Below are positions 10,627 through 23,313 of a stretch of DNA of 64,000 nucleotides, piece after piece (position 1 is the first letter of the stretch; every line of letters starts with the position of its first letter). The DNA is taken from NCBI RefSeq assembly GCF_036785885.1, contig NC_092312.1:22152001-22216000 (forward strand), given 5' to 3'. Under the pieces are notes generated by a model. The model was not told where the DNA came from. It ran no database searches and saw nothing but the letters and a program-made list of their open reading frames with translations. The DNA is from Coffea arabica. Lineage: Eukaryota; Streptophyta; Magnoliopsida; Gentianales; Rubiaceae. Both the position numbers and the translations under genes were made by a program.

Positions 10627-13600
10627 TTAGGATCCACCAGAAAGACCAATACTTGGAATAATTTTTGGGAGCAGCTTACACGCTGGCTTTGTATTCAATT
10701 CATCGCTATTGGGAAGGCAAGTAAGCTCATTTTCCAGAGTAGAATAAGCATCAGCAAAAGCCTGCACCATGTAACTACCTTAATTAGGTCTTTAAATCAA
10801 TTGTGACCTGCACTCACCATATAGCAGTCCAACAATCAAGAGCAGACACACACACACACACACACACACAAAATCCTAATCCTATCGTAATTGGTACCAA
10901 TCTCCAGGGAAAGTTCCTTGGCTACAACAAAATCGAAGATGAAACATCTTGCTAAAACACCCCACAGAACCCAAATTGATTCAAACTAAATCAATTGCAC
11001 GCCTATTTTTACATCATATAGTGCTAACTGGAAGTCTCCACCACCCATTAAATTCAAGACCCAATATGACAATTACTGAGTAACATAAAAATGTGATTTA
11101 TTACCAAATTCTCAGGGACACCAAAAAAAAAGGAAGATGCTGAAACTAAAAACCAGCTAACCTTGATACACTGATGGATCCGGAAGCAATTTCTCCCAAC
11201 ATTATTTGCTGGATATAGAGGATCATCAATATAAATTGGATCAATGCTGCAAATTAAAAAATTTGATCATAGTCAATAGGACAAATTGAAAACCTAGTAC
11301 CCCAGTAAAGAAATTAACAAGGTATACAATTACCTGTACCCCTGTTCCCTATTTATGTATACACCACTACCCTGTACAGAGATACGCATTTGGCGAGGAT
11401 CAAATACGTTCCTAGATCAATAAAGGCTTTACATCAGTATCTAATCCAAGGCTTTCACCCTTACAAGGAAAAAAAGAAAATGACACTGATACGTCAGTGT
11501 ATGACAACTAACTTGTCTACAATTGATAATAGAACTAAAAGAGTGAATGCCAAAATCAGAAAAAGGAAAATTTCATGGAAGCATTTGACTTACCCAAAGA
11601 AGTAAAGAAAATCCATGAGGAGACTTCCATAATTCTACAAATCATCCAGTAAGCATGTTAAGAGTTAGTCTGACTAATAAACCCAACGAATGGAAGTTCA
11701 TATATACACAACAAACATATCAAACTGAAAGTCAATGTTCTTACGTTGAATAAAACCCAAATAAATGTTCATGAAGAACATTCCCTAGCATATCAGCAAG
11801 CACAAATGACATTCACAATAGAAATTCCAAGATTAAAGCATACTGAGAATTTATGAAAAGTGGTACCAGTCAAAAGCATTATTGTATCTATCCCACCCAA
11901 AAATGTTACTTTTACTTGCCAGAAATATCATGCAAGAGCTGAAAAAATCTGTAGGTAAAAAATGTGGCTAGCATCAACCATTTCCTCATACAAAGTAGGG
12001 CCAAAGAAGTTATACATTAGGTGAAAACCTTGTTAGGGAAAGTGGTACTATCTCGATGTGGCCTAGTAAGAAAAGCCGGATAGTTAAGCGACTAGTATTT
12101 TCTTTACATCCACGTAAATCTAACATATAAAGGTAGAATGACAAGGTTTCAAAATCAAATCTCTTTAGACTATGAAGGTAATTTGAATTCTTGAAATGAC
12201 TGATAGAGTCTCAATCTTTTCAACCTGTCTATTTATAAATTGATTATAACAAGTCAACATCAATGTGATGCCAACTTATCATGAATTTAAAATGTACAAA
12301 TCAAAAGCTAGAATGTGCATATAACCATGCTATTGACACCTTCGAAGGTAAACAACTAATCAGGTAGTTTTTGCATTTCTTGGAAAAAACAGAAGTAGAC
12401 TTCTCTACAATTTCAGTTCTAAGTTCATAAAACTGTTAGCTCAGTGTCTTTCTTTAGTCCCATACTAGATAAAAGTGACTTTCATGCGAGCTAACAGTTA
12501 TTTAGTTACAATGATCTAATATTTCAATTAAATTATCCCAAATATGTTATGCATCCTCCAAATTTATAAGCAACAGAGTTTCATCATTTTCTCTCTGACT
12601 CTATCAAACATTTACATTTCTGTTAACTCTTCATATTCATAAGTTGCGAAAAAAGTGCAGTGACTTATTCCAAGTTCAAAAACACTAAAAATGATATATG
12701 CTACCATGCATATTAACTCAAAACGGTATCAACATGGAATATGCCCTAGTTACATGGTAGGGTAAGAACAAGAGAAGTGAAGCTAAAAGTATAATTTTGG
12801 TAAATTTAACAGGGATAGCAGTAGCAAGAATAATTCTTTAAGACATCTGAATGTAACATTTCATATATGGTCGAAGAAAGACAAAAGTGCGAACTCATTA
12901 TAGTCCGCATCCATACCTGGTTAATAGACCGGCCAAGATGATGTTCATGCTGCAGAAAACGCATGATCAGCAGTACCTGCACAACAGGGACAAAAAAAAA
13001 TCAGCAACCACAACTTACAGAGGTATGAAGAATTTATAAACAAGGATCTCCAATTCTCCATAAATTAAAAAATGATTGTAAAAAAGAGCTCATAGTTGTA
13101 TTCACATTAGAAATTACGAGATCAAGAAAGAAAATCAATGTCCTTACAGGCATCAACAGTTGGTTTCCATTTTACCGCACAATAAGAGATAAGATGATCA
13201 GGATAAAACTAGATATCATCTGATTTGACAACAGAGTTCTATACACTCAATCATAAGTTTATTGTGTTTAAGGTACATTGAGCAGGTAGGGAGAGCGCAC
13301 ACATTGTGTTTAAGCTCTATCCATCCAGACACATAAATGTTTCAGGAAAGGGATAGTAACACAGGAAATTAAGAGGGGACCATGAATTTTGATTGAAAAG
13401 AAATTTTAATGGGCTTGATCACTGCAAAAAAGGTGCACCCAAAGACTGGAAATTGTTCGAATGGTAGGAATTTCAGGGTTAAATGCTCCCACAAACTTGA
13501 AAGCGATGAGCAATGGCCATCTCATCTACCTCATGTTCTGATGCCAAGCCCAATATTACCTATTTATCAAGAATCAAATTGAAAAGAAAAACCAAAGAGA

Positions 13601-16600
13601 ACTAAAAATTTCATCCATTTGAAGTCAAAAAGTTCCTCTGCAAAATTTCATGTTAACTAACCAAAAAAATTTCATCCATTTGAAGTCAAAAAGTTCATCT
13701 GCAATGCAGATCTAATAGGTAGGCACTTACTAAACAATATGAACTTAAACCACCCGAATATGATTGGTCCAGGCTACGATCTGCCAAGAATTTCTTTAGC
13801 ACCAATGCAAGCGGTGTAGCAGCAGGAAACTGTTCTGTAAGTTCTTTGACCTAAATAAACAGTCAAATATATCGGCACGGGAAACAGCAAACCAAAGAAA
13901 GTCAAAAGGTCTTAGTAGTGGTTTGGACACAAACCATAAAACACACAGACCTTCCGTAAAGCTACTCTTATTATAAAACCAGATTTCCCCAACTTTTCAT
14001 TTAATTCTAATTTCAACTTGTGCTAATATCACATGCTGAGTGAAATCCTACCATATCAAATGGGCTGGAGGAGGTACCCGTGTCAGTTGAATTGCATTTT
14101 AATTTATGCCTTTTTTTTGGGGGCTTGGTGGGGGGAATTTCATATATTTTCTCTTTGAGAAATAGGTCTAAGCAATACATCATAAATAGATGCAAACATC
14201 TTAAGATGTGTTTTAATAGTTTCTGCATGGATCTTTTGGGGCATACCTCAAATACCCATGCAAGTACTCAATAAATGGTTAATAAGCTTAAGCAAACCTC
14301 TTCCCAGCATCATCCAGATTACCAGCTGAACCTAGAAACCTGTCTTCTGCCCTCCCCCCTACCAACCCTCCTACTGGGGAAATGTGGAAAAATTCTTTAT
14401 TTTTCCTAACCTCTTTTACAACTTCATTCTGCAAAACCTACTAGGAAGAAAAAGAATGGAGAAGAGAAAAAAAGAATGGTAAAACCTAAGTGTACCAGTT
14501 CTGTAGTCTGCAGTCCAGTATGTGATGGGGACTTGAAACTAATGTCAAGACGAACTGATTTTACATCCTTCTCCATTTCATACTTCATATGACAGCACTT
14601 ATTTGAAGCACCGGTTGCTAATCCAGTGGGATCAGCCTGGAAAGAGTTGTTTTCTTTACTAGTTTTTTGAACTGATTCTTCTTTTGATGCTTGGCCATTA
14701 GATGCAGAAGATGCAATGAGGTCCTGAGGAACTTCCACCACGAGCATGATAATTGGAATCTAAAAAGGAAAAGGCATAACAAGATGAAATCTCAAGAGAA
14801 AGGGATTACAAGATTAGAAAGGAGGGATCCCAAAAAAGTAGCAAATGAAAGAAACTGAAACAGAGACGTTACAGCAGTATTCTCGACAATCTTGAGAGAG
14901 TCATTCTTAACCCATTCCTGATTAGCAAGATACCTAGCCGCATGCTGCAAGGAAAACAATAGCCCCCTCAGTTACCATCATAAAATAAGCTAATATTGTT
15001 CTTTTTTCAAGATACCTAACAGCATGCAGCAGGGTGAGTACAACTGCTGCTTACATTATTGTACAAGAACTGATGCAGATCTAAATTCTTATCCTGGATG
15101 ATATAGCTGCCATAGATTAATGGAAGTCCAGAGAGATTATGCTTTTTATTTTATTTTACTTATTTCCGGGCTGAGGGGGTGGGGGATTCTAAAAATCCTT
15201 ATTGGTTTGCATCCAGGAGCTCAAAAATTACTAATAAAAAATCCACATTGGATAAGATTACAATTTCTTCTGGTCCAGAAAATGGATAAAGAACTTTGTA
15301 CAAACCTGTAGACATGTTTCTTTGATACCATTGCGCCCCTCCAAGATCCCGGCTTCTTTTATAGGTTCCTAAAAGTGAAGACGAATTAGATACCATTTTA
15401 TCTGTTCTCAACACATAAAGCCAAATGAAAGAGACGAGTAATCCAGAATAGCTACAATAAGATAATCTCACCAAATTTCTCACTGGAGGGAGACAAACCA
15501 CAAGGTCCACATCACTTGATGGAAGTGACAACCCAGTAGCATTTGAACCAAAAATATTTGTCCTGGATCGAGGCCACAAGACTTGAAGAGACCGTGTCAC
15601 TCGCTTGACAGCCCAATTTATAGAAGGCTTCCACAATAAATTTTCTGAAGCAACCTTTTGTATCATAACAAGAGTATGGCCTATTAGTTAAGGTAGTCCA
15701 CCACGTTAAATAAAAAACAGCAAAACGTAGGTCAAAATAGTAGCTGCAGATTCATCTTAAATACATAAGCGAACTCTTCAGTGCTGTACCTGCTTGCAGA
15801 AAGAGTCAATTTCATCATGAAGGAGGCCATGGATCACGGAGAGAGATGCCTTGTGATTGGAACAATTAAGCAACTCAGGTGGTTGCAATGGAAATGCAAC
15901 GTCTGGCTGAAAACATATATCAGAATATCAGCCAAATATAGAGAACAAAATCAAAGGACAGAAATCATCTAAGAAAACAGAAAGGCAGAAACATGATTAA
16001 CAATGGTACATGTTCCTGATCACGAGCTAGCTGAGAAATAGCAATCAGGCGATCCTGCAGCAAAGCTCCTGGCACAGGTTGCGTCAATTTACGGGCTTGG
16101 AGGCTTTTATTCCTCCAAGAAGGCCAAACTACTTCACTACCATCCATCCGTATACAAGCTTCTTCAAAATTAATTCCATCATGCGACCAGCCCTTAACAC
16201 CCCAGTGCCTTGGGCTAGAGCTACCAGACCGAACACTAGGAAAGCCCCTATGTCTTCTAGAATCACCAACAGGAGAGGGAGGAGGCGGACGTGGAGCACG
16301 AGGAACACAAAGAACAACAGGTGAAGGTGGCCTCTTAATCCGAGGCTGCTCCCGGCTATTAGGAGGAATACAGGGGCTTTTACGATCAAGATTACGTTTA
16401 AAATCTGATTTTGGTATTTCTCTTGGAATATTTGGGATGATAATCGGTCGCAAAATGGGGTATTGAAGTGAATCTCCAGTCTTCGCTTCACAGTCACCAG
16501 ACAAGTTGGAAAAGGATCCTGAGATATTGTCATCTGTAACTACCTCAGCGATTGTTGATGAGGAGGGGACAACTTTGCCACCTATCTCATTCTCAGATAA

Positions 16601-19600
16601 AACGTAACCCACAGCCTGGTGTGCTGGACCTAATGGATCAAAAGGAGAGCAAAAAGAAGCAGCAGATGGAGAAGTCAAACCATTCGTACTATAAGAAGAA
16701 GAAAAGCCAACCATATCATCAACAGCACGGTTCATGTCTGCTTCACGCCAAGCCCATGAGCTGTCATCTGAACTAAGAGAAGGAGGACGAGAAAAGCTGC
16801 TCACAGGGAAATCAGAAGGATTCCAGTACATCACACCACCCCCAAAATACTGATTATAATCCATCCCAGAAACTGCATGTAGCTCTAGTTCTTCTTCAGA
16901 CATCCACTGACTGTCCTGATCATCAGCCAGCTCATGCAAATTTATGGCATCTGAAAAGTCCATCACATCACTGGAACAAACCCTCTCATCCTCAGCAGTC
17001 ATCACACTGCAGTGGACACCTGAAGCTGAGAAGCCCTGCTGAAAAGAAGATTGCCGCCTTGAAATGAACCCTGAATCATAGTTGCAAGCGACTGAAGGAG
17101 CTATTCTATTGACACCACGCACCATTGGAGGCCAGTCTAAACTCATAGGTAATGGTTGAGATGTAATGCCACTGCACCCTGTTTCAACTGGAGAATTTCT
17201 CACTCTATGAACTGCTGGTACAAAGGATTGATGGAAGTGATTTTGCCAATTATAACCAACATCCAGGTGCAATCTATCAGTAGCAGCCGGGAGATGCGAA
17301 TTACAAGGTGGAATCTGTATAGGAGCTACAGTTGGCCATTCATAAGAGAGATAGGCAGAAGAGTTTATAATGCCTATATCATAGAGTCCAGATGTACCTT
17401 GCTCCCTAAATGGAGTAGCTTTTCCATTGACATTGCTATCTTTGCTCAGTTTTGTCAAAAGTATTGATTTTCTGTCCACCTCATGTTGCTGCTTACTCTT
17501 TGCCCTCTTGGTTTCCACACTGCCTAAATCATCAATCAAATATCGTGTTGACATAGAAGGAGATGCCTCGCAGTCCACATTGCCTTTTACAGACTCAAGA
17601 CTGGCAACCGCTCCATTAGTTACAACCACTATGCCAGAGTTCTGGCAGTCCCTGAAACCAGGATTATTAGTGCCTTCAGAATTACCAGAGTTAAGAGGCT
17701 TTGGAACTGTAGAATTACTTGAATTCGGCTCATGTTTATCATTTCCTATCCCTTCATGTGCATTATCAATAATTGGATCTTCAGCTATACAATCAGACTC
17801 TGCATTCCCATTCTGACAATTAGAGGGAACTAAGACAGCTTCCACCTCTCTTCTTTGACAACTTTCAATTTCTACTGAGCTATGAGTGCTGGAACTTCTA
17901 AGTTTGTTTCTCTGTTTTTTACTCTTCCTGGAAGCACTTCCATTATTGCGGGCCTGGTGACAGTCAATCAGTTATAAACCATTCCAATTATTAGCTTAAA
18001 ATGATTTATATCATATGAAAAAAGACAAGTACAACCATGTCAATTCTTGAGACAAGACACTCTGTCGAAGGATTTCTCTCCTGAACCTTTTCAGAAACCT
18101 TGCTTGATGGACTTAAATTATAACTTCTTTTATGTGGAAGTCCAGTACCGTTTTCCTGAAATACGCTTCAACAGAATAAGGTCTACTGCTAGTGAAAATT
18201 TCATCCATATTGATTCAGTTTTCTAGAAGGAGTCTGCGAGGATTTAATGTACCTTTGCAGGTTTAGGAAGTGAATTATCAAGTTCTGAAGATCTTGCTGC
18301 AGAATGAAGCTTTTTCAAATTCCGATTCTTCCCCTTTTTCTTGTGGTTACTAGTACCAAGCTTTTCCATCTGCTTCTTTGTTGAGGAACTCATTTTTCCC
18401 TCTTCAAGTAGCTCAAATTTTGTACAATCAAGTGAAATCACCATGAGTATATCCCGCAATTTTCTTAATATAAGGTCAGAAGTTGTACTAACAGAATCCA
18501 GTGAACTAAAAAACAGCTTGTCCTCATTATATCCACTATGCTGAAACACTAACAACATAGAAGAAATATCCTCGAGAAGAATCAAAATACTAAGCATGCA
18601 TTTTAGTTGGAAGGGATATTTAGAAACTGATACAGAAGCCCTGCACTCAACTTTTGAATCTGGTATTGGGGGACACCCATCATTTTCTTCACGTGACAAA
18701 AAGGTGTTGTATGCCAATGATTGTTCAGTGTTGGGATTGAGCATCCTCTCATTCTCCAAGACATCTTTACCTTTCAAAGTTTCAGCAGTCTGACAGTTAC
18801 AACAATCAGGGATCAGATCAAGCTTCCAGCAAATTAAGAACCTCAATTTTCTGGGGTTTGGTAAATAAAATTAATTTAAGCAATCATTCAAGAAGATCAT
18901 AATGCAAGAAATCACCATATGTAAAAGTGGGGGAAAAAAAAAGAAGCAGAAAAGAATGCAATGTACAACAGTCATCATTTGCTTGCAGCAGAATTAAGGA
19001 TTGCTGAGTCATTCCATTCTCATAACCATTTCTTTATCAGTCATATGTTATAAGCTCTTTACTCATTAGACTTTTCACCCAACTCTATAAATGATTAGAA
19101 GAAGTGTGAATTTTTTCTCAGGCAGCTACTCAACGAGTAATTACAAATCATGCTTCAGCAACTCTTTTTTCCGCTTTTGGGGTTGGGGGGTACTTGTAAC
19201 ATCTTATGATCTTTGTCAGCATGCCGCCATTAGTGCTGCTTTTGACCACCTTATTATATTTTTCTTCTTCTTTTTTTTTGCTCTATTTCCCAACTTCATT
19301 TCATACATATTATATGCTTCCCCATATGGCTTGCATTGGCAAGAGAAAATTGATTTCACATGAATTAACCCATCTTTTCTCATAAAATCACACTACCCTT
19401 CTTCCTTACTCACAGAAAGTTACCTACTCCTATAGACTAATTTAGGTAATACCAACTCCCCTTCGCATTTGACCTTTGTCTGGATGTTATAGTTTAGCCA
19501 ACTTGGTAGGTCAATTCTATTTGACAGTGAACAACCTAGAATTTTATTTTCGATAAGGTAGCTATCAAGACTAGCACACCATTTTCTACCGTCAAGACTA

Positions 19601-20657
19601 AAGATTAAATGCATAATCAGGTTTGCAACAAAAACCAGAACCACTAGATGATTCCCAAATTTATATGTTAGAAAATCATCACTCACCAAATATTAATCGT
19701 AAGCTGCATTACGTGCAATTAAGAAAAACTAAAATCATAGAATAAGAAAAGTTCCACAACAAAATATACCAGAAGTTTTGCTGCTTTTCCGACTACCAAT
19801 TGAAACACCTTCTTCTTCATTGCCTCATCCAACTTCGTCCACCAATCTATACACCCCTTCTTCCTCCCAAACACATTTGCTGCAACCCCAGCCCCATTGA
19901 TCTTCTCCTTCAATTTCACACCTCTTTTCTTGCCACTGTTATTACAATTCAACCAAGCCAACCTCAATGCAACCTCCAATCTATTTGCCACGAGTGTCTC
20001 CATGCTACAATACCCCTTTGCCTTCAACCACTCCATTTCTGGCCATTCGGCCGCCAACCCTCCACTTTCCTCTCCTCTCAAAAATGCCCCATTCGACACC
20101 CCATCCATTATCTCAACAAACATCTCCACATTTTCAGCAAATTCCTCACTCACAGTAATCGAATCAATACAAACATCAGCCCCTAACCGCGAAAAATCAT
20201 TAACGTTTTCACCTTCTTCCGAGCTGAACAACCGAATAGACTCGCGAATAGCCAGCTCAAACTGATTTGCCTCAGCGACTCGGGACAACAACCCGTTAGA
20301 CTTACGAAACAAGAGGCTGGGGAGGCTAATGCTGCCGGACGCGTGGCGGTAATCAGGAGCCGCACGGGGAATATCGGCTAGGATGAAGAAGAATCCATGA
20401 CCATTGGTCTTGAGCTTGAGGAGCATTTCGAGAAGGGTTTGGGTGAACTTGAAATCAACGGCTGTGAGGTGAGCTTGGCGTTGTTGGACTGACAAAGATG
20501 AGAACCATTTGATAATTGATGATCTGGGGTTAGGATTAGGGTTTGAATTCGGGAAACTTGAGTGGTACAAAGAGAGGTGGGAAGTTAGGGAATCGATGAG
20601 TTGACGAGCTGAATTCATTGGGAAATTTGAATTGTAATTAGGTTTTTGCCTTTGCAT
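10627..20657 (-). CDS. Nucleotidyltransferase of the poly(A) polymerase/TUTase superfamily (plant At3g61690-like), 15 exons
   Basis: Exons on the minus strand are 20657-19770, 18789-18253, 18155-18036, 17953-16010, 15906-15790, 15654-15472, 15368-15306, 14944-14873, 14759-14496, 13850-13731, 12976-12917, 11634-11594, 11411-11334, 11246-11162 and 10761-10627. They join in frame to about 1,568 residues with GT-AG introns. The N-terminus (ARQLIDSLTSHLSLYHSS) is conserved in plant homologues. The middle, mostly the 648-codon fourth exon, is Ser/Pro/Lys-rich and probably disordered. The catalytic part is at the C-terminus: FGS at about 1237-1239, then DVD at 1250-1252, the GS...DxD signature of polymerase-beta-like transferases. 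The substrate-binding half follows (PLALVLKKFLADRSLDQSY, GGLSSYCLVLLIMRFLQ, YGSLLMDFLYFFGNVFDP). Such enzymes add nucleotides to RNA 3' ends; the substrate here is unknown. An alternative in-frame ATG lies at 20618. The last exon ends IGLSGGS. Confidence 0.88.
10845..10871. repeat. (CA)n microsatellite in the last intron of the nucleotidyltransferase
   Basis: About 13 CA units interrupt the last intron (10762-11161). It is likely to be length-polymorphic. Confidence 0.85.
18790..19769 (-). other. First intron of the nucleotidyltransferase gene
   Basis: This 980-base intron separates exon 1, ending GKAAKLL, from exon 2, starting TAETLKGKDV. It is AT-rich, with T- and C-rich tracts on the plus strand near 19260-19290. 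The frames seen in it are not conserved and I see no embedded gene. Confidence 0.7.
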
Positions 20658-20908
20658 TTTGAATTTTGTTAGGAAGAACTCTGTTTATCCGAGTGGTGGT
20701 GATAGTAGCAGAGGTGGTGGTACGTGGCGGCGGCGGTGGTGGTGAAATGAGGCGGGAGAAAATTACGGTTCCTATGAGGGGAGACGGACCGTGGAGATTA
20801 ATTAATTGATGGAAGTAAAATCCAAGCAAGGGGATATTTTCTGAAGTTTGACGTGGATTTACTTGTGTATTATATTCCAGAAGCGACAATTATTTTTCTT
20901 TCAATAAA

Positions 20909-22125
20909 GGGCAATTTGCCAAATTGGTCCCTAACATTTACCAAAAACACTTTTTTAGTCCCTAACATATAAAACCAGCCAAAATTATCCCTCACATTTA
21001 AATTGTAATCCAATTTGGTACTAATGCTCGTTTTTGCTCATTTCTCCGACTAAAAATAGCATGCATCTCTCACGTGATCATATTTTTAGGAGCAGAATCG
21101 GAAAACACATTTCATTACCGGTTGAAAGTAAAAGGATAGGGGACCACCACTCCCTTTTCACCTTTCCCCTCAAATTACAGTTTCAAGAAACCCTAAATTG
21201 CATCTGTTAATTAACAAGCATAACTTGGAAATGTTAGTGATGATGATGACGACGACAAAGCTGTAGAGTGTGACGGCCTGCGTGCTTGGGGACATGGCAT
21301 CTCGTCCTAATTTCAGCATTAATGAACTGGATTTCGTTTTTTCCACCCTCGTCGTCAGCTCCATTCTCAATTTCCTACTCATGTATCTCTTGGCACCCAC
21401 CGCGGGGCTGGGGGCGCTTCTTCTTCTGGCCGCCTCCTCTCTATCTTCACCCCCTATCCTTCCAGCCACATGTTCGAGCCGAGGGCTTACGGTGTGCTCA
21501 GTCGGATGGAGACTTTTGTGTACAAATTAAGGCACCCTCTTTGCAGCCATGGGCTTCGCCGCCGGAATCGTGGGAACTGCCATCTCCAATGCCCTAATCA
21601 AGATGAGGAAGAAGATGGATCCCAATTTCTAGACCCCCAACAAGCCTCCTCCGACACCTTTGAACGCTCTCACCTGGACGTTCACATGGGCGTCAGCAGG
21701 CTTCAGATACTAAACCCTCAACGGCATCGAGTTTTTGCTTGCCAAGGGCCTTCCTCCTCCTCCGTCTTCGGCTGCTGCTGAGCTGGAACGACAACAACTA
21801 GTCAAGGAGGAGGAGGAGGTGGTGGTGGTGGGTGTCTGGAAAGGTGGTGCTGCAGCTGGAGATGCTTTGCCTGCTGACAAAGTCAATTGGTCCCCTATCC
21901 TTTTACTTTCAACCGGTAATGAAATGTGTTTTCTGGTTCTGCTCCTAAAAATATGATCACGTGAGAGAGACGTGCTATTTTTAGCCGGAGAAATGAGCAA
22001 AAACGAGCATTAGGACTAAATTGGATCACAATTTAAATGTGAGGGATAATTTTGGCTGATTTTATATGTTAGGGACTAAAAAAGTGTTTTTGATAAATGT
22101 TAGGGACCAATTTGACAAATTTCCC
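20909..22125. mobile_element. Pack-MULE: Mutator-like element with 238-bp inverted repeats carrying a RETICULATA-RELATED gene fragment
   Basis: The left arm (20909-21146) and right arm (21888-22125) are inverted copies of each other over about 238 bases. The left begins GGGCAATTTGCCAAATTGG; the right, read inward on the minus strand, begins GGGAAATTTGTCAAATTGG. A perfect 9-bp direct repeat, TTCAATAAA, flanks it at 20900-20908 and 22126-22134, which is the target-duplication length typical of Mutator-like elements. The arms also match those of the element at 405-1533. No transposase is present. The 740-base interior reads as a broken host gene. Insertion is about 240 bases upstream of the nucleotidyltransferase ATG, so it abuts that promoter. 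The well-preserved arms and exact duplication point to a fairly recent insertion. Confidence 0.92.
21294..21780 (+). pseudogene. Captured RETICULATA-RELATED (DUF3411) fragment, frame-shifted
   Basis: Three successive reading frames spell one protein. From 21294: MASRPNFSINELDFVFSTLV then NFLLMYLLAPTA. From about 21470 in another frame: SHMFEPRAYGVLSRMETFVY. From about 21540 in a third frame: MGFAAGIVGTAISNALIKMR, KKMDPNF, TPNKPPPTPLNALTW and TLNGIEFLLAKGLPP, with in-frame stops after DPNF and before TLNG. This order matches the conserved C-terminal domain of plastid RETICULATA-RELATED proteins, which affect leaf-vein and mesophyll development. At least two frameshifts and two stops make it non-functional. 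The pieces are contiguous, so the captured part is either within one exon or lost introns. The leader before the ATG carries AAACCCTAAA (about 21186), perhaps captured too. Downstream of GLPP similarity ends in a Glu/Val/Gly-rich stretch of unclear origin. Confidence 0.85.
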
Positions 22126-22134
22126 TTCAATAAA

Positions 22135-23313
22135 TCTCAAGCAAGGATCCGTTTGGCACCCATGGTGTTTTGAGACAAAAGCTTTTTTTTTCTAATTTAC
22201 AAAAATAGTTACAATAGTAGCTAAACAAAAAAATATTTTACTATAGCATTTCTCTTTATATTACTATGTCTGAGAGAAAAAAAAATGCTGGAATAAAAAA
22301 TGTGCTTAAAATATATCTCTTAAAAGAATTTCTTCCAACTGAGTCCAACCTAAACTTTTCCATTGGTTAATATGGAGTTCATGCAAGGCAGTAATTACAG
22401 TGTGTGTGCATTAACTAACTGTCCAATAACAATTATAAAAAACTCTTAAATAATGTAGTCAGGAAAAACTCTTAATTAATTTAGTCAACAGTTGACAGGT
22501 TTAGAAGGAAAGCCCACTAGATCAAAACTTCTTTCTTGACAAATAATTTTTACTTAAATTCATCTAACTTAATCATTTTTTTTATTATGGTAATATTGTT
22601 ACTCAATACCCTTTTTTTCGAAAATGATAACAATTGTACTATAACTTATTTTATCCTAGATTACAGGAGAAGAAGGAGCCTAAAGAGGCTTGTGTTGGAA
22701 ACGAGCAGGTATATACATCTTAATAGATCAATGGATACTTTAGCATCACCCTTAATTTTTTTTTCCGCTTCATATGGAATTTGAACCCCACCAATGCCCG
22801 AACCTTAAAAATAGCGAAGGTAACAATTTTTTCCTCGTGAAGCTTGAACTTGACCAATCAAAATAGAAAATGGACAACTGCAATGTGATCTGGCCTATTG
22901 AGCTTAAGCAATTTGGGTGGACTATGATCCATTTCTCTCATATTAATCTCCTATTTTCAATGTCGATGTGCAACATAGGCCTCAGCTTTGTAACGGAGAA
23001 AGGATAGAGGTGGAGAGAGGAAGGGGAAGGAGAGGGATATGGAGAAAGAGAGAGATAGAGGGCATGAGTGCCTAGAATGTCTCATATGTCATATACTCTA
23101 TCTCATTTGACGTTCTCCTTTCTTTTTTTCTCTATCCACATGTAACAACTTTCATTCATTTTTTTGCGTTCAAGAGCTTGGATTTTCTTTCTTGTTACAT
23201 TCAGTTTTTCTGATGTGCTTCTGTCAATCGTTCTTACGTTCCATAGCATCCATACAAAATTTTACCAAAATATTCAATTAGCCTTTGTCTTCGGCCATTG
23301 AAAGCTACTAAAC
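22135..23313. other. Upstream region of the CNR6-like gene with a possible small transposon remnant
   Basis: The part at about 22145-22360 begins ATCCGTTTGGCACCCATGG and includes AATATTTTACTATAG, echoing the end of the repeat-rich insert in the CNR6-like intron 3 (GGCTCCGTTTGGATT and AATATTTTACTGTA on the minus strand). That suggests a degenerate non-autonomous DNA element, but its second end and target duplication cannot be fixed. From 22980 to 23060 there is a GA-rich stretch. The remainder is non-coding and probably includes the promoter and leader of the gene starting at 23314. Confidence 0.35.

Noticed and set aside
16079-17816. Several plus-strand frames opposite the large fourth exon of the nucleotidyltransferase
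   Set aside because: They are antisense shadows of the 648-codon exon, whose frame is continuous and spliced at both ends.
21710-22000. Minus-strand frame at the right arm of the Pack-MULE, similar to 1277-1459
   Set aside because: The similarity (MLISPAKNST) only reflects the shared inverted repeat sequence, not a gene.
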